This document shows, one piece after another, positions 6,108 through 13,902 of a stretch of 19,215 nucleotides of DNA (its first letter is position 1; every line of letters starts with the position of its first letter). A program made the position numbers and the translations under genes. The notes below the pieces were generated by a model, which was not told where the DNA came from, made no database searches, and saw only the letters and a list, made by a program, of their open reading frames with translations. This DNA comes from JAIPFM01 sp964494325. GTDB lineage: Bacteria > Planctomycetota > Phycisphaerae > Sedimentisphaerales > Anaerobacaceae. The stretch lies in the NCBI GenBank assembly GCA_964494325.1, contig CAZBTJ010000110.1, positions 1 through 19,215 on the forward strand, in the 5' to 3' direction.

Positions 6108-8474
6108 ATGCGAAATACCAAAGTTTACACGTCTGTTTTGGCACTAACTTTGAATTGCCTGTGGGTCTGTGTTTTGGGGAGCCATGGTATAGCAAATGCC
6201 CAAGAAACCCCCAATATGGAACGAAGCTCGGAGTCGATGACTGCCGATCTTAATGGGCTGGCATTTGATGACGTCATGTTCGTAAAGAGGAAGCCCTATT
6301 CCTCTAATCATTACTACACGGATATTAACAACGGAACGAGCTCTGATCGTTTTCACGCGAACAATGGTATTTACATTGTCAACCTGCTGACAAAAGAAGA
6401 ACGGCCTGTGGTTACTGCAGTTCAATTGCCGGGCGGCAAGGGATTTATTGGCAAAACCAGTCTTTCCTTTGATGCCAAGAAGGTTGTTTTTGATTTCAGG
6501 CAAGATACCAAATCCGGATTTCGTATCTGGGAAGTGAATACCGACGGTACGGGATTACGCCAGTTGTCGTTTCCAGCGGCTGATGAAACCCAGCAAGTGG
6601 CACGCTGGGGAAAAACCTGGCACACCGATGATATTCATCCATGCTATCTGCCAGATGGAAACCTCATTTTCTCGTCAACTCGTTGCGAACACACGGTGCT
6701 GTGTGGTGGTTCTGCGGCGTTGGTGGCGCCCAGCTTGCATCGGATGGATGGCGACGGGGGCTATATTCAGCAACTCTCCAGTAGCCTAGTGAGTGAATTT
6801 TGCCCAGTGGTTTTGGATGATGGTCGTGTGATGTATCACCGCTGGGAGTATGTGGACAAAGGCGCACGCGTTTGTAAAACAATCTGGTCGATGAATCCGG
6901 ATGGCACCCGGTCGCAGGAACTCTACGGTTTGGCCGATGATACCACCACCGTGTACATGTATCCCCAGGCCATTCCAGGCAGCGATCACAAGGTGGTGTG
7001 TGTGGGCACGTGTCACTATCCTCAAGGCGGGTGCCTGGGTGCCATTATGGTGATCGATTTCCAGCGGGGTGACCGTTGTCGTGGGCCTGATCCGGATGAA
7101 GCGGATTATGTCCAGGGGGACGATCGGTATCCTGTAAACAATATTACGCCCGCCGTGTTTATTGAAAGACGCACTGAGCCGGGCTGGCATTTTCGCAAAG
7201 AGTCAGGTGGGTATGTGCATGACAGGAACGGACAGAGTGGCCATCTCTATACGCATCCCTATCCGGTGAATGAGAGCACGTTCCTGGTTTCGTACAAAGT
7301 CAATCCCGAGGATCATTACAAAAATGTGGGTAATGCTTACTCTCTGTACCTCATTGACATCCAGGGTAATCATCAGTTTGTACACAAGGATGAAACCCTA
7401 TCCTGCTGGCATCCTACACCTATGGTGGCTCGAAAAGTACCGCCCAAAACCTATTTGCCGCGGAATCCAACCTATGCGGTCAAAGACGAAGCTCTGTGCA
7501 TTGTGACCCATGTGTACGAGGGGCTCGAGGGGGTGAAGCAAGGCGAAGTCAAGTGGTTGCGCATTAACGAAGCCATACCGCGTTACTGGGACACGGGACG
7601 TCGGTGGAGTTCTGGGGCAAGCAGTTCCAGCTGGAAAGGGGCATTGTGGCCTCGCGCGCAGTGGGGCGTTGTACCAGTGGAAGAGGATGGTTCGGCCTAT
7701 TTTACTGTGCCGGCCAAGCGTAATATATTCTTCCAGGCCCTGGACAAGGACTTTCGAGAGCTTCAGCGAGAAAGAACGTACGTGAATTATCAGGCAGGCG
7801 AAGTGCGGTCTTGTGTGGGATGTCATGCGCAGGATGGCGGGACATCACATCCCCAAAAGACACAAATTACCCTAGCGCTGGCCAGAGATCCCAGTGTGCC
7901 CCAGCCCCAGCCCTGTGACCTGGTGAAAAACGGGGGCGATGGTCTGGCTCAACAGGTGATTCATTATCCCACCGATATCCAGCCGATCTTGGACGCCAAA
8001 TGTGTTTCATGTCACGGCAACACCGACCCAGACGGGGGGCTTAAACTGACGGCAGATCTTACCGTCTATTACAACACGTCGTATGAACAGCTTGGCAGCA
8101 AGCAATTGGCGGGGCCTTTGATCTCTGAATTCACCTCATTCAAGAAGGGCGATCAAGGCAATTACAATGGGGCCTTTCTCCCACCCAAAAGTCTGGGCAG
8201 TTATCAGAGTCCGCTGATCAATATACTCAGCCAGTCCACGCATCCAAAGAATGCCCAGGATGACCATTCGAAAATGTTAACCAAGATGGAAATGATGATT
8301 GTGAACCGTTGGGCAGATAGCAACTATCAGTTCTATGGGACGTATTATGGCCGACATCATGCCAAGTGGGTAAACGCTGACCCCAAGAATCCAGAGTACA
8401 AACCCATGGATTTTCGTCGCAAGCCAGAATTTGAAGAAGCGATTAGCTTCTTTGCCCCAGAGTGGCATCGCTAA
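6108..8474 (+). CDS. Secreted beta-propeller / di-haem c-type cytochrome, hydrazine-synthase-alpha-like
   Basis: A 788-residue exported protein. The ATG at 6108 is preferred: it follows AAGG and starts a good signal peptide (MRNTK, hydrophobic run, ANAQ). A TTG at 6087 would add seven residues. Residues about 50-430 form a propeller of TolB/WD40 type with Asp-Gly turns (NTDGTGLRQLSF, LPDGNLIFSSTR, NPDGTRSQELYG) and a Cys-rich signature (STRCEHTVLCGGS, then PSLHRMDGDGG). The C-terminal third has two haem-c motifs, CVGCH (about 569-573) and CVSCH (about 632-636), the second in a cytochrome-c-like context (PILDAKCVSCHGNTDPDGG). This order matches the wide PVC family annotated by homology to the alpha subunit of anammox hydrazine synthase. 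No beta/gamma subunit, hydrazine dehydrogenase or other anammox gene is present, so hydrazine synthesis is not implied. A periplasmic redox or electron-transfer role is likely. The TRIC-type gene follows after seven bases. Confidence 0.85.
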   Translation: MRNTKVYTSVLALTLNCLWVCVLGSHGIANAQETPNMERSSESMTADLNGLAFDDVMFVKRKPYSSNHYYTDINNGTSSDRFHANNGIYIVNLLTKEERPVVTAVQLPGGKGFIGKTSLSFDAKKVVFDFRQDTKSGFRIWEVNTDGTGLRQLSFPAADETQQVARWGKTWHTDDIHPCYLPDGNLIFSSTRCEHTVLCGGSAALVAPSLHRMDGDGGYIQQLSSSLVSEFCPVVLDDGRVMYHRWEYVDKGARVCKTIWSMNPDGTRSQELYGLADDTTTVYMYPQAIPGSDHKVVCVGTCHYPQGGCLGAIMVIDFQRGDRCRGPDPDEADYVQGDDRYPVNNITPAVFIERRTEPGWHFRKESGGYVHDRNGQSGHLYTHPYPVNESTFLVSYKVNPEDHYKNVGNAYSLYLIDIQGNHQFVHKDETLSCWHPTPMVARKVPPKTYLPRNPTYAVKDEALCIVTHVYEGLEGVKQGEVKWLRINEAIPRYWDTGRRWSSGASSSSWKGALWPRAQWGVVPVEEDGSAYFTVPAKRNIFFQALDKDFRELQRERTYVNYQAGEVRSCVGCHAQDGGTSHPQKTQITLALARDPSVPQPQPCDLVKNGGDGLAQQVIHYPTDIQPILDAKCVSCHGNTDPDGGLKLTADLTVYYNTSYEQLGSKQLAGPLISEFTSFKKGDQGNYNGAFLPPKSLGSYQSPLINILSQSTHPKNAQDDHSKMLTKMEMMIVNRWADSNYQFYGTYYGRHHAKWVNADPKNPEYKPMDFRRKPEFEEAISFFAPEWHR

Positions 8475-8481
8475 GAGAATC

Positions 8482-9126
8482 ATGATTCATATCCTTGATA
8501 TTTGCGGTACATTGGCCTTTGCCATATCCGGTGCCTTTCGCGGGGTGAAGTACGAACTTGATCTGCTCGGCGTCCTTGTGCTTGCAGTGGTGACTGGTAT
8601 TGCCGGCGGTATCATGAGGGACGTGCTCCTCGGGTCGATACCGCCCATGGCGTTGGTTGATCATACGTATTTTTTGGTTTGTGTTGCGGGCGGTATGGCT
8701 GTTTTTTGGGCGGCCCCCATGATTGCCAAAGGATGGGACTATGTGATGGTGGCCGATGCCATCGGGCTTGGGGTCTTTGCGGCCATCGGAGCAGCCCAGG
8801 CTGAGAAATGCAATGCGATTCCCATGACGATCATTCTGATGGCCGTGATAACATCCTGTGGAGGTGGGGTGATCAGGGATCTTCTTGTGATGGAAATTCC
8901 CTCCGTATTAAAGACTGATTTTTACGCCACTGCTGCACTGTGTGGCGGGATTAGTTTTGTATTCCTGGGGTGGATCGATATGAGCAATGGTTTTCGAATG
9001 CTCTGTACGATTTCCGTGACCTTGCTGCTGCGTGCCCTGGCCATGAAGTATGGACTGCATTTGCCTAGAGTCAAGTCCTTGCGTGCCTCTCCTTCTCAGC
9101 TGGCACGCGAGAGAAAGAAGCCCTAA
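8482..9126 (+). CDS. TRIC / UPF0126 family membrane protein (YadS-like)
   Basis: A 214-residue inner-membrane protein of the bacterial trimeric intracellular cation channel family. The start at ATG 8482 is chosen because MIHILDICGTLAFAISGA aligns with the usual N-terminus of the family and avoids a 17-residue overlap with the preceding gene. Two internally repeated halves are visible: GVLVLAVVTGIAGGIMRDVLLG (about 30-51) and AVITSCGGGVIRDLLVMEIP (about 121-140), each with the family's GG-x-x-RD loop (GGIMRD at 42-47, GGGVIRD at 127-133). About seven hydrophobic segments fit the fold, and the Lys/Arg-rich tail is cytosolic. Bacterial members carry monovalent cations or, in some proposals, glycine. 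It begins seven bases behind the propeller/di-haem gene, so the two are probably co-transcribed, although a functional link is not evident. Confidence 0.9.
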   Translation: MIHILDICGTLAFAISGAFRGVKYELDLLGVLVLAVVTGIAGGIMRDVLLGSIPPMALVDHTYFLVCVAGGMAVFWAAPMIAKGWDYVMVADAIGLGVFAAIGAAQAEKCNAIPMTIILMAVITSCGGGVIRDLLVMEIPSVLKTDFYATAALCGGISFVFLGWIDMSNGFRMLCTISVTLLLRALAMKYGLHLPRVKSLRASPSQLARERKKP

Positions 9127-9390
9127 GCGGTTTCAGAAAAGTTTCTTCAGCTTTTTACGGGTGGATTTTATCCTAGCTGGCCTTGTGGCTGCCCCAAGGC
9201 GGTACAGATCATGAGGGAACCCACAAGCCTGCTCGTCAGAAGGTTTGTAGCGTTTGCGTAGGACGGAATTTTTACAGGAAGCCTGGAAGGCATTCGTGAG
9301 GTCGTTTGGCCCCTTAGTGTTCGTCTGGTTTGATTCGAGGGCTTTGTTAAAAACTTGGTTAACGATTACCCCTATTCTGGTAAAAAGTCC
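9127..9390. other. Spacer after the TRIC-type gene, no gene supported
   Basis: This stretch lies between the plus-strand TRIC-type gene and the minus-strand terminator. An open frame on the minus strand (9399-9133) begins inside the terminator hairpin, has no RBS and gives a Lys/Arg-rich product that I do not recognise, so it is not called. No tRNA or strong hairpin was seen. Confidence 0.6.
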
Positions 9391-9425
9391 AGAAGCCACC
9401 TCAAAACAGGTCTGAGATGGCTTCT
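9386..9425 (-). terminator. Rho-independent terminator behind the isomerase remnant
   Basis: On the minus strand AGAAGCCATCTC (9425-9414) pairs with GAGGTGGCTTCT (9402-9391), twelve positions with one G-U pair and an eleven-base loop, followed by GGACTTTTTACC. It lies 40 bases beyond the stop of the isomerase stub and is presumably that gene's original terminator, now serving the DUF6057-like operon. Confidence 0.82.
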
Positions 9426-9464
9426 GTGGATGATGCTTTTGTGAACATGGTATCTTTGAGTTTG

Positions 9465-9659
9465 CTACCAGGTGTCAGCGGCATAGATCCTTTGTGCTGC
9501 CCTGACCACATTTCCACCCTGAGGACTGCATTCAAGGCCCACAGGACGCGTATAGCCAATCTCCTTGATCGCTTTGAATACCTCCGTGTAATTGACTTCG
9601 CCGGTGCCTGGTTCATTGCGGTTGGGTGAATCGGCCACTTGCAGATATCCGATTAAAGA
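9465..9659 (-). pseudogene. C-terminal remnant of a hydroxypyruvate-isomerase-like TIM-barrel gene
   Basis: Translating directly after the TAA of the DUF6057-like gene, in the same frame, gives 64 open codons and a TAG at 9467-9465. The product starts SLIGYLQVADSPNRNEPGTG, continues EVNYTEVFKAIKEIGYTRPV and then GLECSPQGGN, and ends RIYAADTW. The ordered elements (barrel strand with QVAD, the N-R-N-E-P-G-T-G-E-V-N-Y loop, the helix, then GLE plus a C-terminal Pro/Gly turn) are those of the hydroxypyruvate isomerase / sugar-phosphate isomerase-epimerase superfamily. Full-length members have about 260-300 residues, so roughly the last quarter remains. No start codon or RBS serves it. The homology begins within a few bases of the neighbour's stop, which looks like a rearrangement junction. 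The gene's terminator survives downstream. Confidence 0.8.
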
Positions 9660-11555
9660 TTATACCAAACCAACGCATCCAAAAGTAAAATAAAAGAAAT
9701 AGCTGCTCCCAAACTCACGGATCAAACGCTGTAGCACGGCCTGTCTATTGTGAGGCTTTAGGGTATTTCTGATGCTTATAAACGCTTGATAGCGTTTTAT
9801 GGTTTCTGGACTAATCTTGAATCTGGGTAGTTTGGCCCTGTGATCCTTCGCCACAGAGCCGACATAGATCAGGATGGCTTCTTCATAGAGTACGGGGATT
9901 GTTTTGTAGCCGAGATCAGACATCCGTGTGACATTTCCCGCAATCTTATTTACCTTACCGGTTAGCAAATAACTCGCCATCAGATACTCGAACGCCATCT
10001 TGTTTTGGGGATTCTGCACGAGTAAACCTGTCAAGATTTGCTCCACAGAATCTTCCCCTGTACCTGGGTGTCCCTCTTCATGAAGATAGGAATTGATGCG
10101 GTTTACATAGGCGGCCTGGTCCGGTTTCATGTTGTCCATGGTGCTGAGCAGGGAGCGGGCATTCCTGCCATAGATGAGGTCTTGTTTGAGGGCATTGAGG
10201 TACGTCCGAGCCGTGCGATGTTGTCCCTTAATGATGTTGATCCAGGCGATTTTCTCTATAATCAATCCCAAATGCTCACGCACGGCCAGGATTTCCGAGG
10301 CCAGTTTCTCAGCCATGTTGACATGGCCAAGTTCCATAAAGGTATCACATAATTTGAATTGGGCCAGAGAGGACATCTTCTCCTGAGTGAAAAGAAGGCC
10401 CTGCTGTGTCTGGGGAAAATGAAACATATCACGAGGCAGTCTGTCTGTATGATACAGAGCACGAATGACATCATGATTCATGCAGGCGTTGCTTTTCCCC
10501 TTGGGCAGGCTGTCACTGAGTTTCAGGATCTTGTCCCATTGTTTGTGGAGAAAATAATTGTGGGCCAGGATAGATGATTTTTCCATCGGATCATGACTGA
10601 AGTAAAGCCCCACGATGACAATAACGGTGGGCACAGAAAAAACGATGACACTCTTTAGTAGGGCAAGAGCCCGGCTCTTCTGTTTGGAGACGACAGAGGC
10701 TTCTTTTCCCTTGGCGACTTTTAACGGTGCCTTCCAATTTTTCCTGACTCTGTTGAATATCGTTTTTCCGAGGATCAAAGACGCGATACTTAACGGCACA
10801 TAGCCGTACAGGATGAGGATCAGTATCCTGGAAAACGTTTTCATACCCGTGGTTATAATTTGGGAGGCTGGCGTTAAACTGAGAAATGCCTCGGCGGGGG
10901 GAATTAAGAACATGTACTGAGCAAGGCACCACACCATGCCCACACTGACCAGCGGAACGAATAGTGAAAATCCCAGAGTCTTATGGAAAAAAATGCCGTA
11001 GAGGGTTGTCATACTTAAGAACAGCAACAGTCCCCCTGCGCCTGCCAGCCAGAAGATAAGGGATGCCATCAGGCAGTACACAAGTGCCCGACGTGGCCAG
11101 CGTCGTACGGGTAATGCCTCAAAGAAAAGGGACCAAAGCAATCCCAGAGACACTGTTAGGCAGGCAGGTAATGCATGTTTGTAGCGGCTGCAAATCAGAA
11201 CCAACAGGATTGCCGGGACAGACGTCAAGAGGGTGGTATGCAGGCATCCTGTGATAATCAGATGACGGCGAAAGATTTCACATAGCAATAAAGTACACAG
11301 TACAAGAATGACCGCTCCTAACCATGAGACATAATAGCCTTGAGAAAGAAAACCTGAAATATACATGATAAATCCACCGGGTAGACTCATCACATCTTTT
11401 AGAAACGGCCAGCCCAAAACAAATCTGGGCGCGTCTTTCAAAATGATACCAAAGCAGGCATAGATCAGACGCGGCTCAACAAGGAGCCAGACATAGAGCG
11501 TTCCGAGTATAAACAATGCCAGGTTGTGGGGAAGTTGCTTAATTCTATTCAGCAC
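9660..11555 (-). CDS. Polytopic membrane protein with helical-repeat C-terminal domain, DUF6057-like
   Basis: A 631-residue inner-membrane protein. I place the start at GTG 11555 because AGGAGA stands nine bases upstream; an in-frame GTG at 11609, overlapping the previous gene by eight bases, would add 18 polar residues. About nine hydrophobic segments fill the first 255 residues (for example ALFILGTLYVWLLV and AVILVLCTLLLCEIF), and another membrane span follows a Lys-rich loop (VIVFSVPTVIVIVGLYF). The last 300 residues are alpha-helical with TPR-like pairs (AQFKLCDTFMELGHVNMAEKL; KMAFEYLMASYLLTGKV) and the stretch TIPVLYEEAILIY, which I associate with DUF6057 proteins of Bacteroidota. The end FGSSYFFYFTFG followed by CVGLV abuts the isomerase stub; the last five residues may be junction-derived. 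No catalytic motif is visible. It is probably co-transcribed with the haem-propeller gene upstream. Confidence 0.72.
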   Translation of the reverse strand: MLNRIKQLPHNLALFILGTLYVWLLVEPRLIYACFGIILKDAPRFVLGWPFLKDVMSLPGGFIMYISGFLSQGYYVSWLGAVILVLCTLLLCEIFRRHLIITGCLHTTLLTSVPAILLVLICSRYKHALPACLTVSLGLLWSLFFEALPVRRWPRRALVYCLMASLIFWLAGAGGLLLFLSMTTLYGIFFHKTLGFSLFVPLVSVGMVWCLAQYMFLIPPAEAFLSLTPASQIITTGMKTFSRILILILYGYVPLSIASLILGKTIFNRVRKNWKAPLKVAKGKEASVVSKQKSRALALLKSVIVFSVPTVIVIVGLYFSHDPMEKSSILAHNYFLHKQWDKILKLSDSLPKGKSNACMNHDVIRALYHTDRLPRDMFHFPQTQQGLLFTQEKMSSLAQFKLCDTFMELGHVNMAEKLASEILAVREHLGLIIEKIAWINIIKGQHRTARTYLNALKQDLIYGRNARSLLSTMDNMKPDQAAYVNRINSYLHEEGHPGTGEDSVEQILTGLLVQNPQNKMAFEYLMASYLLTGKVNKIAGNVTRMSDLGYKTIPVLYEEAILIYVGSVAKDHRAKLPRFKISPETIKRYQAFISIRNTLKPHNRQAVLQRLIREFGSSYFFYFTFGCVGLV

Positions 11556-11601
11556 GTCGTTTTGTCTCCTAATGAACGCACGGAACCGCTTTGTCAATAG
11601 G

Positions 11602-13140
11602 TTATTCACGTTCCCGCCACGGTGCTGGCGAACTGGCCTTGGGTGTGGCCCCTGTCATAGCATTTTCCACAAGCTCGGTGGGTTCTGCACGAGCCATTCG
11701 GGCCAATAAGGATTTTTGTACCTTGACACCGCCTTGGATCAGCTCGGGAACACTGTAGGTCATCAATAGTGAATCGTAGTGGGTTGGATTCTTTTGAGGT
11801 AGCACAAAGGGTTTTGAGAACTGCCCCGTTTTATCCATGTAGCTGAAATACGTCCTGGTTAAGGCGCCCCCCTGACGTTTGCTGCTAAATGCGATCCACC
11901 GGCTGTTGCTGGACCAACTGTGCCACGATTCCGAAGCAGGACTATTGATGGCCAGTCTGCGATACTGTCTTGTCGATAGATCCATGAGATAGAGGTCACT
12001 ACTGGGCTGATACACCGGAAAACAACCGTATTTGCACATGCTGAACAGGAGAAATCGCCCGTCCGGTGAAATCCGTGGCAACAGGATGCTCAACCCCGTT
12101 TCCGAAGCGGCAAGAACCGTTTCGACCTTGCCCCACTGATCTGTATCCACATCGTAGGCGACACGCCGCAGATCATATTTGAGCTTGTCGTAGTTCTCTG
12201 GCGGGATAGCATCCTGAGTCTGCCAGAGAATGGGACCGCTGCAAAAATAAAGATAACGTCCGTCAGGAGACCATGTAGGATAGGTCTCCAATCGTTTCTT
12301 GTCCGACAGTTCCGAAGGGCAGACGATTTTTTTGTCATCCATATAATAACAAGCCAGGGCGGAATCGAGGTCAACCACATCACGAACCTCCATACCGCCC
12401 ACATGGAAAAACTGACGTACTTTGTTGACTGAGTACACGGCCATTTGCCCGCTGGGGTGCCAGGCTGTGTAGCCCCATTTGGCATTGATTTTGTCGACAG
12501 AACCGTTCCGTGCAAGGAGCGTGTGACTCCCGTAAATCGGGCTGCGTAGGCCAATGGTCGTGGTATCTGATGTGCTGCCAGCAAAGCTGTGACAGTTTAC
12601 ACATCCTTCGCCAAGAGAACGCCCATGTATGACTGACGAGACGTCAAAGTTTGTCAGAGTTCGCTGATAGATTCCCATGTCTTTCCAGGCATTGTAGATG
12701 GGTTTCATGAATCGATACACCAGCGTATCATCAATCGTCTCTGGAGCAATCGTATTGACGATAGGATTGAATTGTTGCCACTGGCCATTTTCATCCTTAA
12801 CATAGACATTCAAGGACATCTCACGGCCAGGATTGGCCGCGAGCAGGGCACGCCATTTGCGAAGAGGAATGCGTATTTGGCTGGTTTTGCTGAAGACTTC
12901 AATGGGCGTCCCCTGATGCGAATGAATTTTAACACAATAAGTCTTTCCTTTTTCCAGCACTCGGAAATTTAAAGGAGAGACATTCGCTGGAATGGTAAGA
13001 CCTGTGTAGTCAGGGGCAATGTTGGGTTCATGACCGGTCCGTGTACATTTTGTGATCTTTTCAGGCACACAGGACACAAACCAGATCCCGCATAAAATAA
13101 TAGGACCGACAACGGAGAAGATAGCAATGTTTCTTGTCAT
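11602..13140 (-). CDS. Envelope-attached TolB-like propeller with one c-type haem motif
   Basis: A 512-residue exported protein. The N-terminus has a hydrophobic segment (about 5-23) ending WFVSC, a borderline lipobox with Cys24, so it may be a lipoprotein or stay anchored by its signal. Residues 45-130 look like a small beta domain. A single haem-c motif, CVNCH, is at 180-184. A TolB/PD40-type propeller follows, with WHPSGQMAVYS (228-238), TYPTWSPDGRYLYFCS (287-302), RISPDGRFLLFS (356-367) and SWSSNSRWIAFSSKR (408-422). The same order (haem motif, then propeller with a FHVGGMEVRDVVD-like segment) is known to me from uncharacterised Bacteroidota proteins. The stop overlaps the far GTG of the DUF6057-like gene, which suggests one operon. 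The ATG at 13140 has a weak RBS (GGGA). Redox partner and substrate are unknown. Confidence 0.8.
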   Translation of the reverse strand: MTRNIAIFSVVGPIILCGIWFVSCVPEKITKCTRTGHEPNIAPDYTGLTIPANVSPLNFRVLEKGKTYCVKIHSHQGTPIEVFSKTSQIRIPLRKWRALLAANPGREMSLNVYVKDENGQWQQFNPIVNTIAPETIDDTLVYRFMKPIYNAWKDMGIYQRTLTNFDVSSVIHGRSLGEGCVNCHSFAGSTSDTTTIGLRSPIYGSHTLLARNGSVDKINAKWGYTAWHPSGQMAVYSVNKVRQFFHVGGMEVRDVVDLDSALACYYMDDKKIVCPSELSDKKRLETYPTWSPDGRYLYFCSGPILWQTQDAIPPENYDKLKYDLRRVAYDVDTDQWGKVETVLAASETGLSILLPRISPDGRFLLFSMCKYGCFPVYQPSSDLYLMDLSTRQYRRLAINSPASESWHSWSSNSRWIAFSSKRQGGALTRTYFSYMDKTGQFSKPFVLPQKNPTHYDSLLMTYSVPELIQGGVKVQKSLLARMARAEPTELVENAMTGATPKASSPAPWRERE

Positions 13141-13503
13141 ATTTTCCCGAGAGAGTCACGGTTTTCATCAGATTTACGTGTCGATAGCAACTTTATTATA
13201 GTCTAGAGGCTCTTGTTCTACAAGCCTGAACTTCTGCAGGCAAAACCCATCACCGCAAACTTTAAGTAATTTGTACGCAGTGGTTTAAGAGTTTTTCTGT
13301 CAATGGTTCCTGCCTTACCTTGCATGCTACAAACCTTTTTTGTTCTTCACCCTTTTAGAGAGGTCCTATCATTGTGACATAAAAATAACAAAAACTGAAA
13401 AATTCTTCATCAACTTTTTCAATCCTCGTGCGCCAAATAATTGGTGAGGTTTGATTCAGGAAAGAACATGTTATGCCCTGTTTTAGATAGATGAGGTTTG
13501 AAA
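13141..13503. other. AT-rich divergent spacer between the haem-propeller and STAS-like genes
   Basis: No coding frame is supported here. It carries a possible promoter for the minus-strand operon (13195-13223). A direct repeat TGAGGTTTGA occurs at 13445-13454 and 13492-13501; the second copy contains the GAGG ribosome-binding site of the STAS-like gene. A clear plus-strand promoter was not found. Confidence 0.6.
13195..13223 (-). promoter_or_regulatory. Possible promoter of the haem-propeller / DUF6057-like operon
   Basis: On the minus strand a perfect TATAAT (13200-13195) stands 17 bases behind TTGTAG (13223-13218). The -10 box is six of six but the -35 box only three of six. The start would be near 13187, giving a leader of about 47 bases. 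Confidence 0.4.
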
Positions 13504-13902
13504 ATGATTTGTGAGTTAAGTGTTCTTCCAGGTAAGGGTGTTGTTCTCTCTACCTCCTCTGGGCCAATAACCGTTGAAGACAGATCGCGGAATCGAAGGC
13601 ATACGCTCCAGTTCTGCCAGGAAAAAAGTATCAGCAAAATACTCGTGGACATGAGGGGGCAGGAATCTTTTTCAGACACCATCGAGAATTTTCATTACGG
13701 TGCAACAATGCCGGAGACTACACGTGGCTTCCAGATTGCTTTTGTGTGTGACTCTGACGATACGGATGCGAGGTTTATCGGTACTGTTGCTGCAAATCGT
13801 GGGGCTAATATCAGGTCATTCGAAAGCTTTGACCAAGCACGGGAATGGTTGGAATCTGAAAACACAATAACACCCAGCAAGGTGGACGCATATGGGCAAT
13901 AA
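13504..13902 (+). CDS. SpoIIAA/STAS-like small protein
   Basis: A 132-residue cytosolic protein. The ATG at 13504 is chosen over an upstream TTG because GAGG lies seven bases before it. The pattern fits the SpoIIAA-like/STAS group: a first strand pair, a central strand KILVDMRGQ (about 45-53, where the family usually has VLVDLR), the stretch GATMPETTRGFQIAFVCDS (66-84), the strongly family-like FIGTVAANRGANIRSFESFDQAREWL (91-116), and a short polar tail. Proteins of this kind bind partner regulators or lipids, but the role here is unknown. It lies beside the hybrid kinase and the decayed cheR and is transcribed towards them. Its 3' end reaches the last recognisable trace of cheR. Confidence 0.65.
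   Translation: MICELSVLPGKGVVLSTSSGPITVEDRSRNRRHTLQFCQEKSISKILVDMRGQESFSDTIENFHYGATMPETTRGFQIAFVCDSDDTDARFIGTVAANRGANIRSFESFDQAREWLESENTITPSKVDAYGQ

Noticed and set aside
6108..8474. A real hydrazine synthase subunit and therefore an anammox organism
   Set aside because: Only the alpha-like fold is present. No beta/gamma subunit, hydrazine dehydrogenase or hydroxylamine oxidoreductase gene is in the window, and the alpha-like family is widespread in non-anammox PVC bacteria.
9280..9370. tRNA gene, because of a GGTTTGATTCGA-like string
   Set aside because: The T-arm stem does not pair and no anticodon or acceptor arms can be drawn around it.
9133..9399. An 88-codon gene on the minus strand behind the isomerase remnant
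   Set aside because: It begins within the terminator hairpin, has no RBS, and its product has no recognisable motif.
9417..9629. A 70-codon plus-strand gene
   Set aside because: It is the antisense shadow of the isomerase remnant, whose minus-strand frame has clear family features.
13141..13503. Sigma54-type promoter or riboswitch in the divergent spacer
   Set aside because: The GG and GC elements do not have the required 10-base spacing, and no riboswitch core sequence was found.
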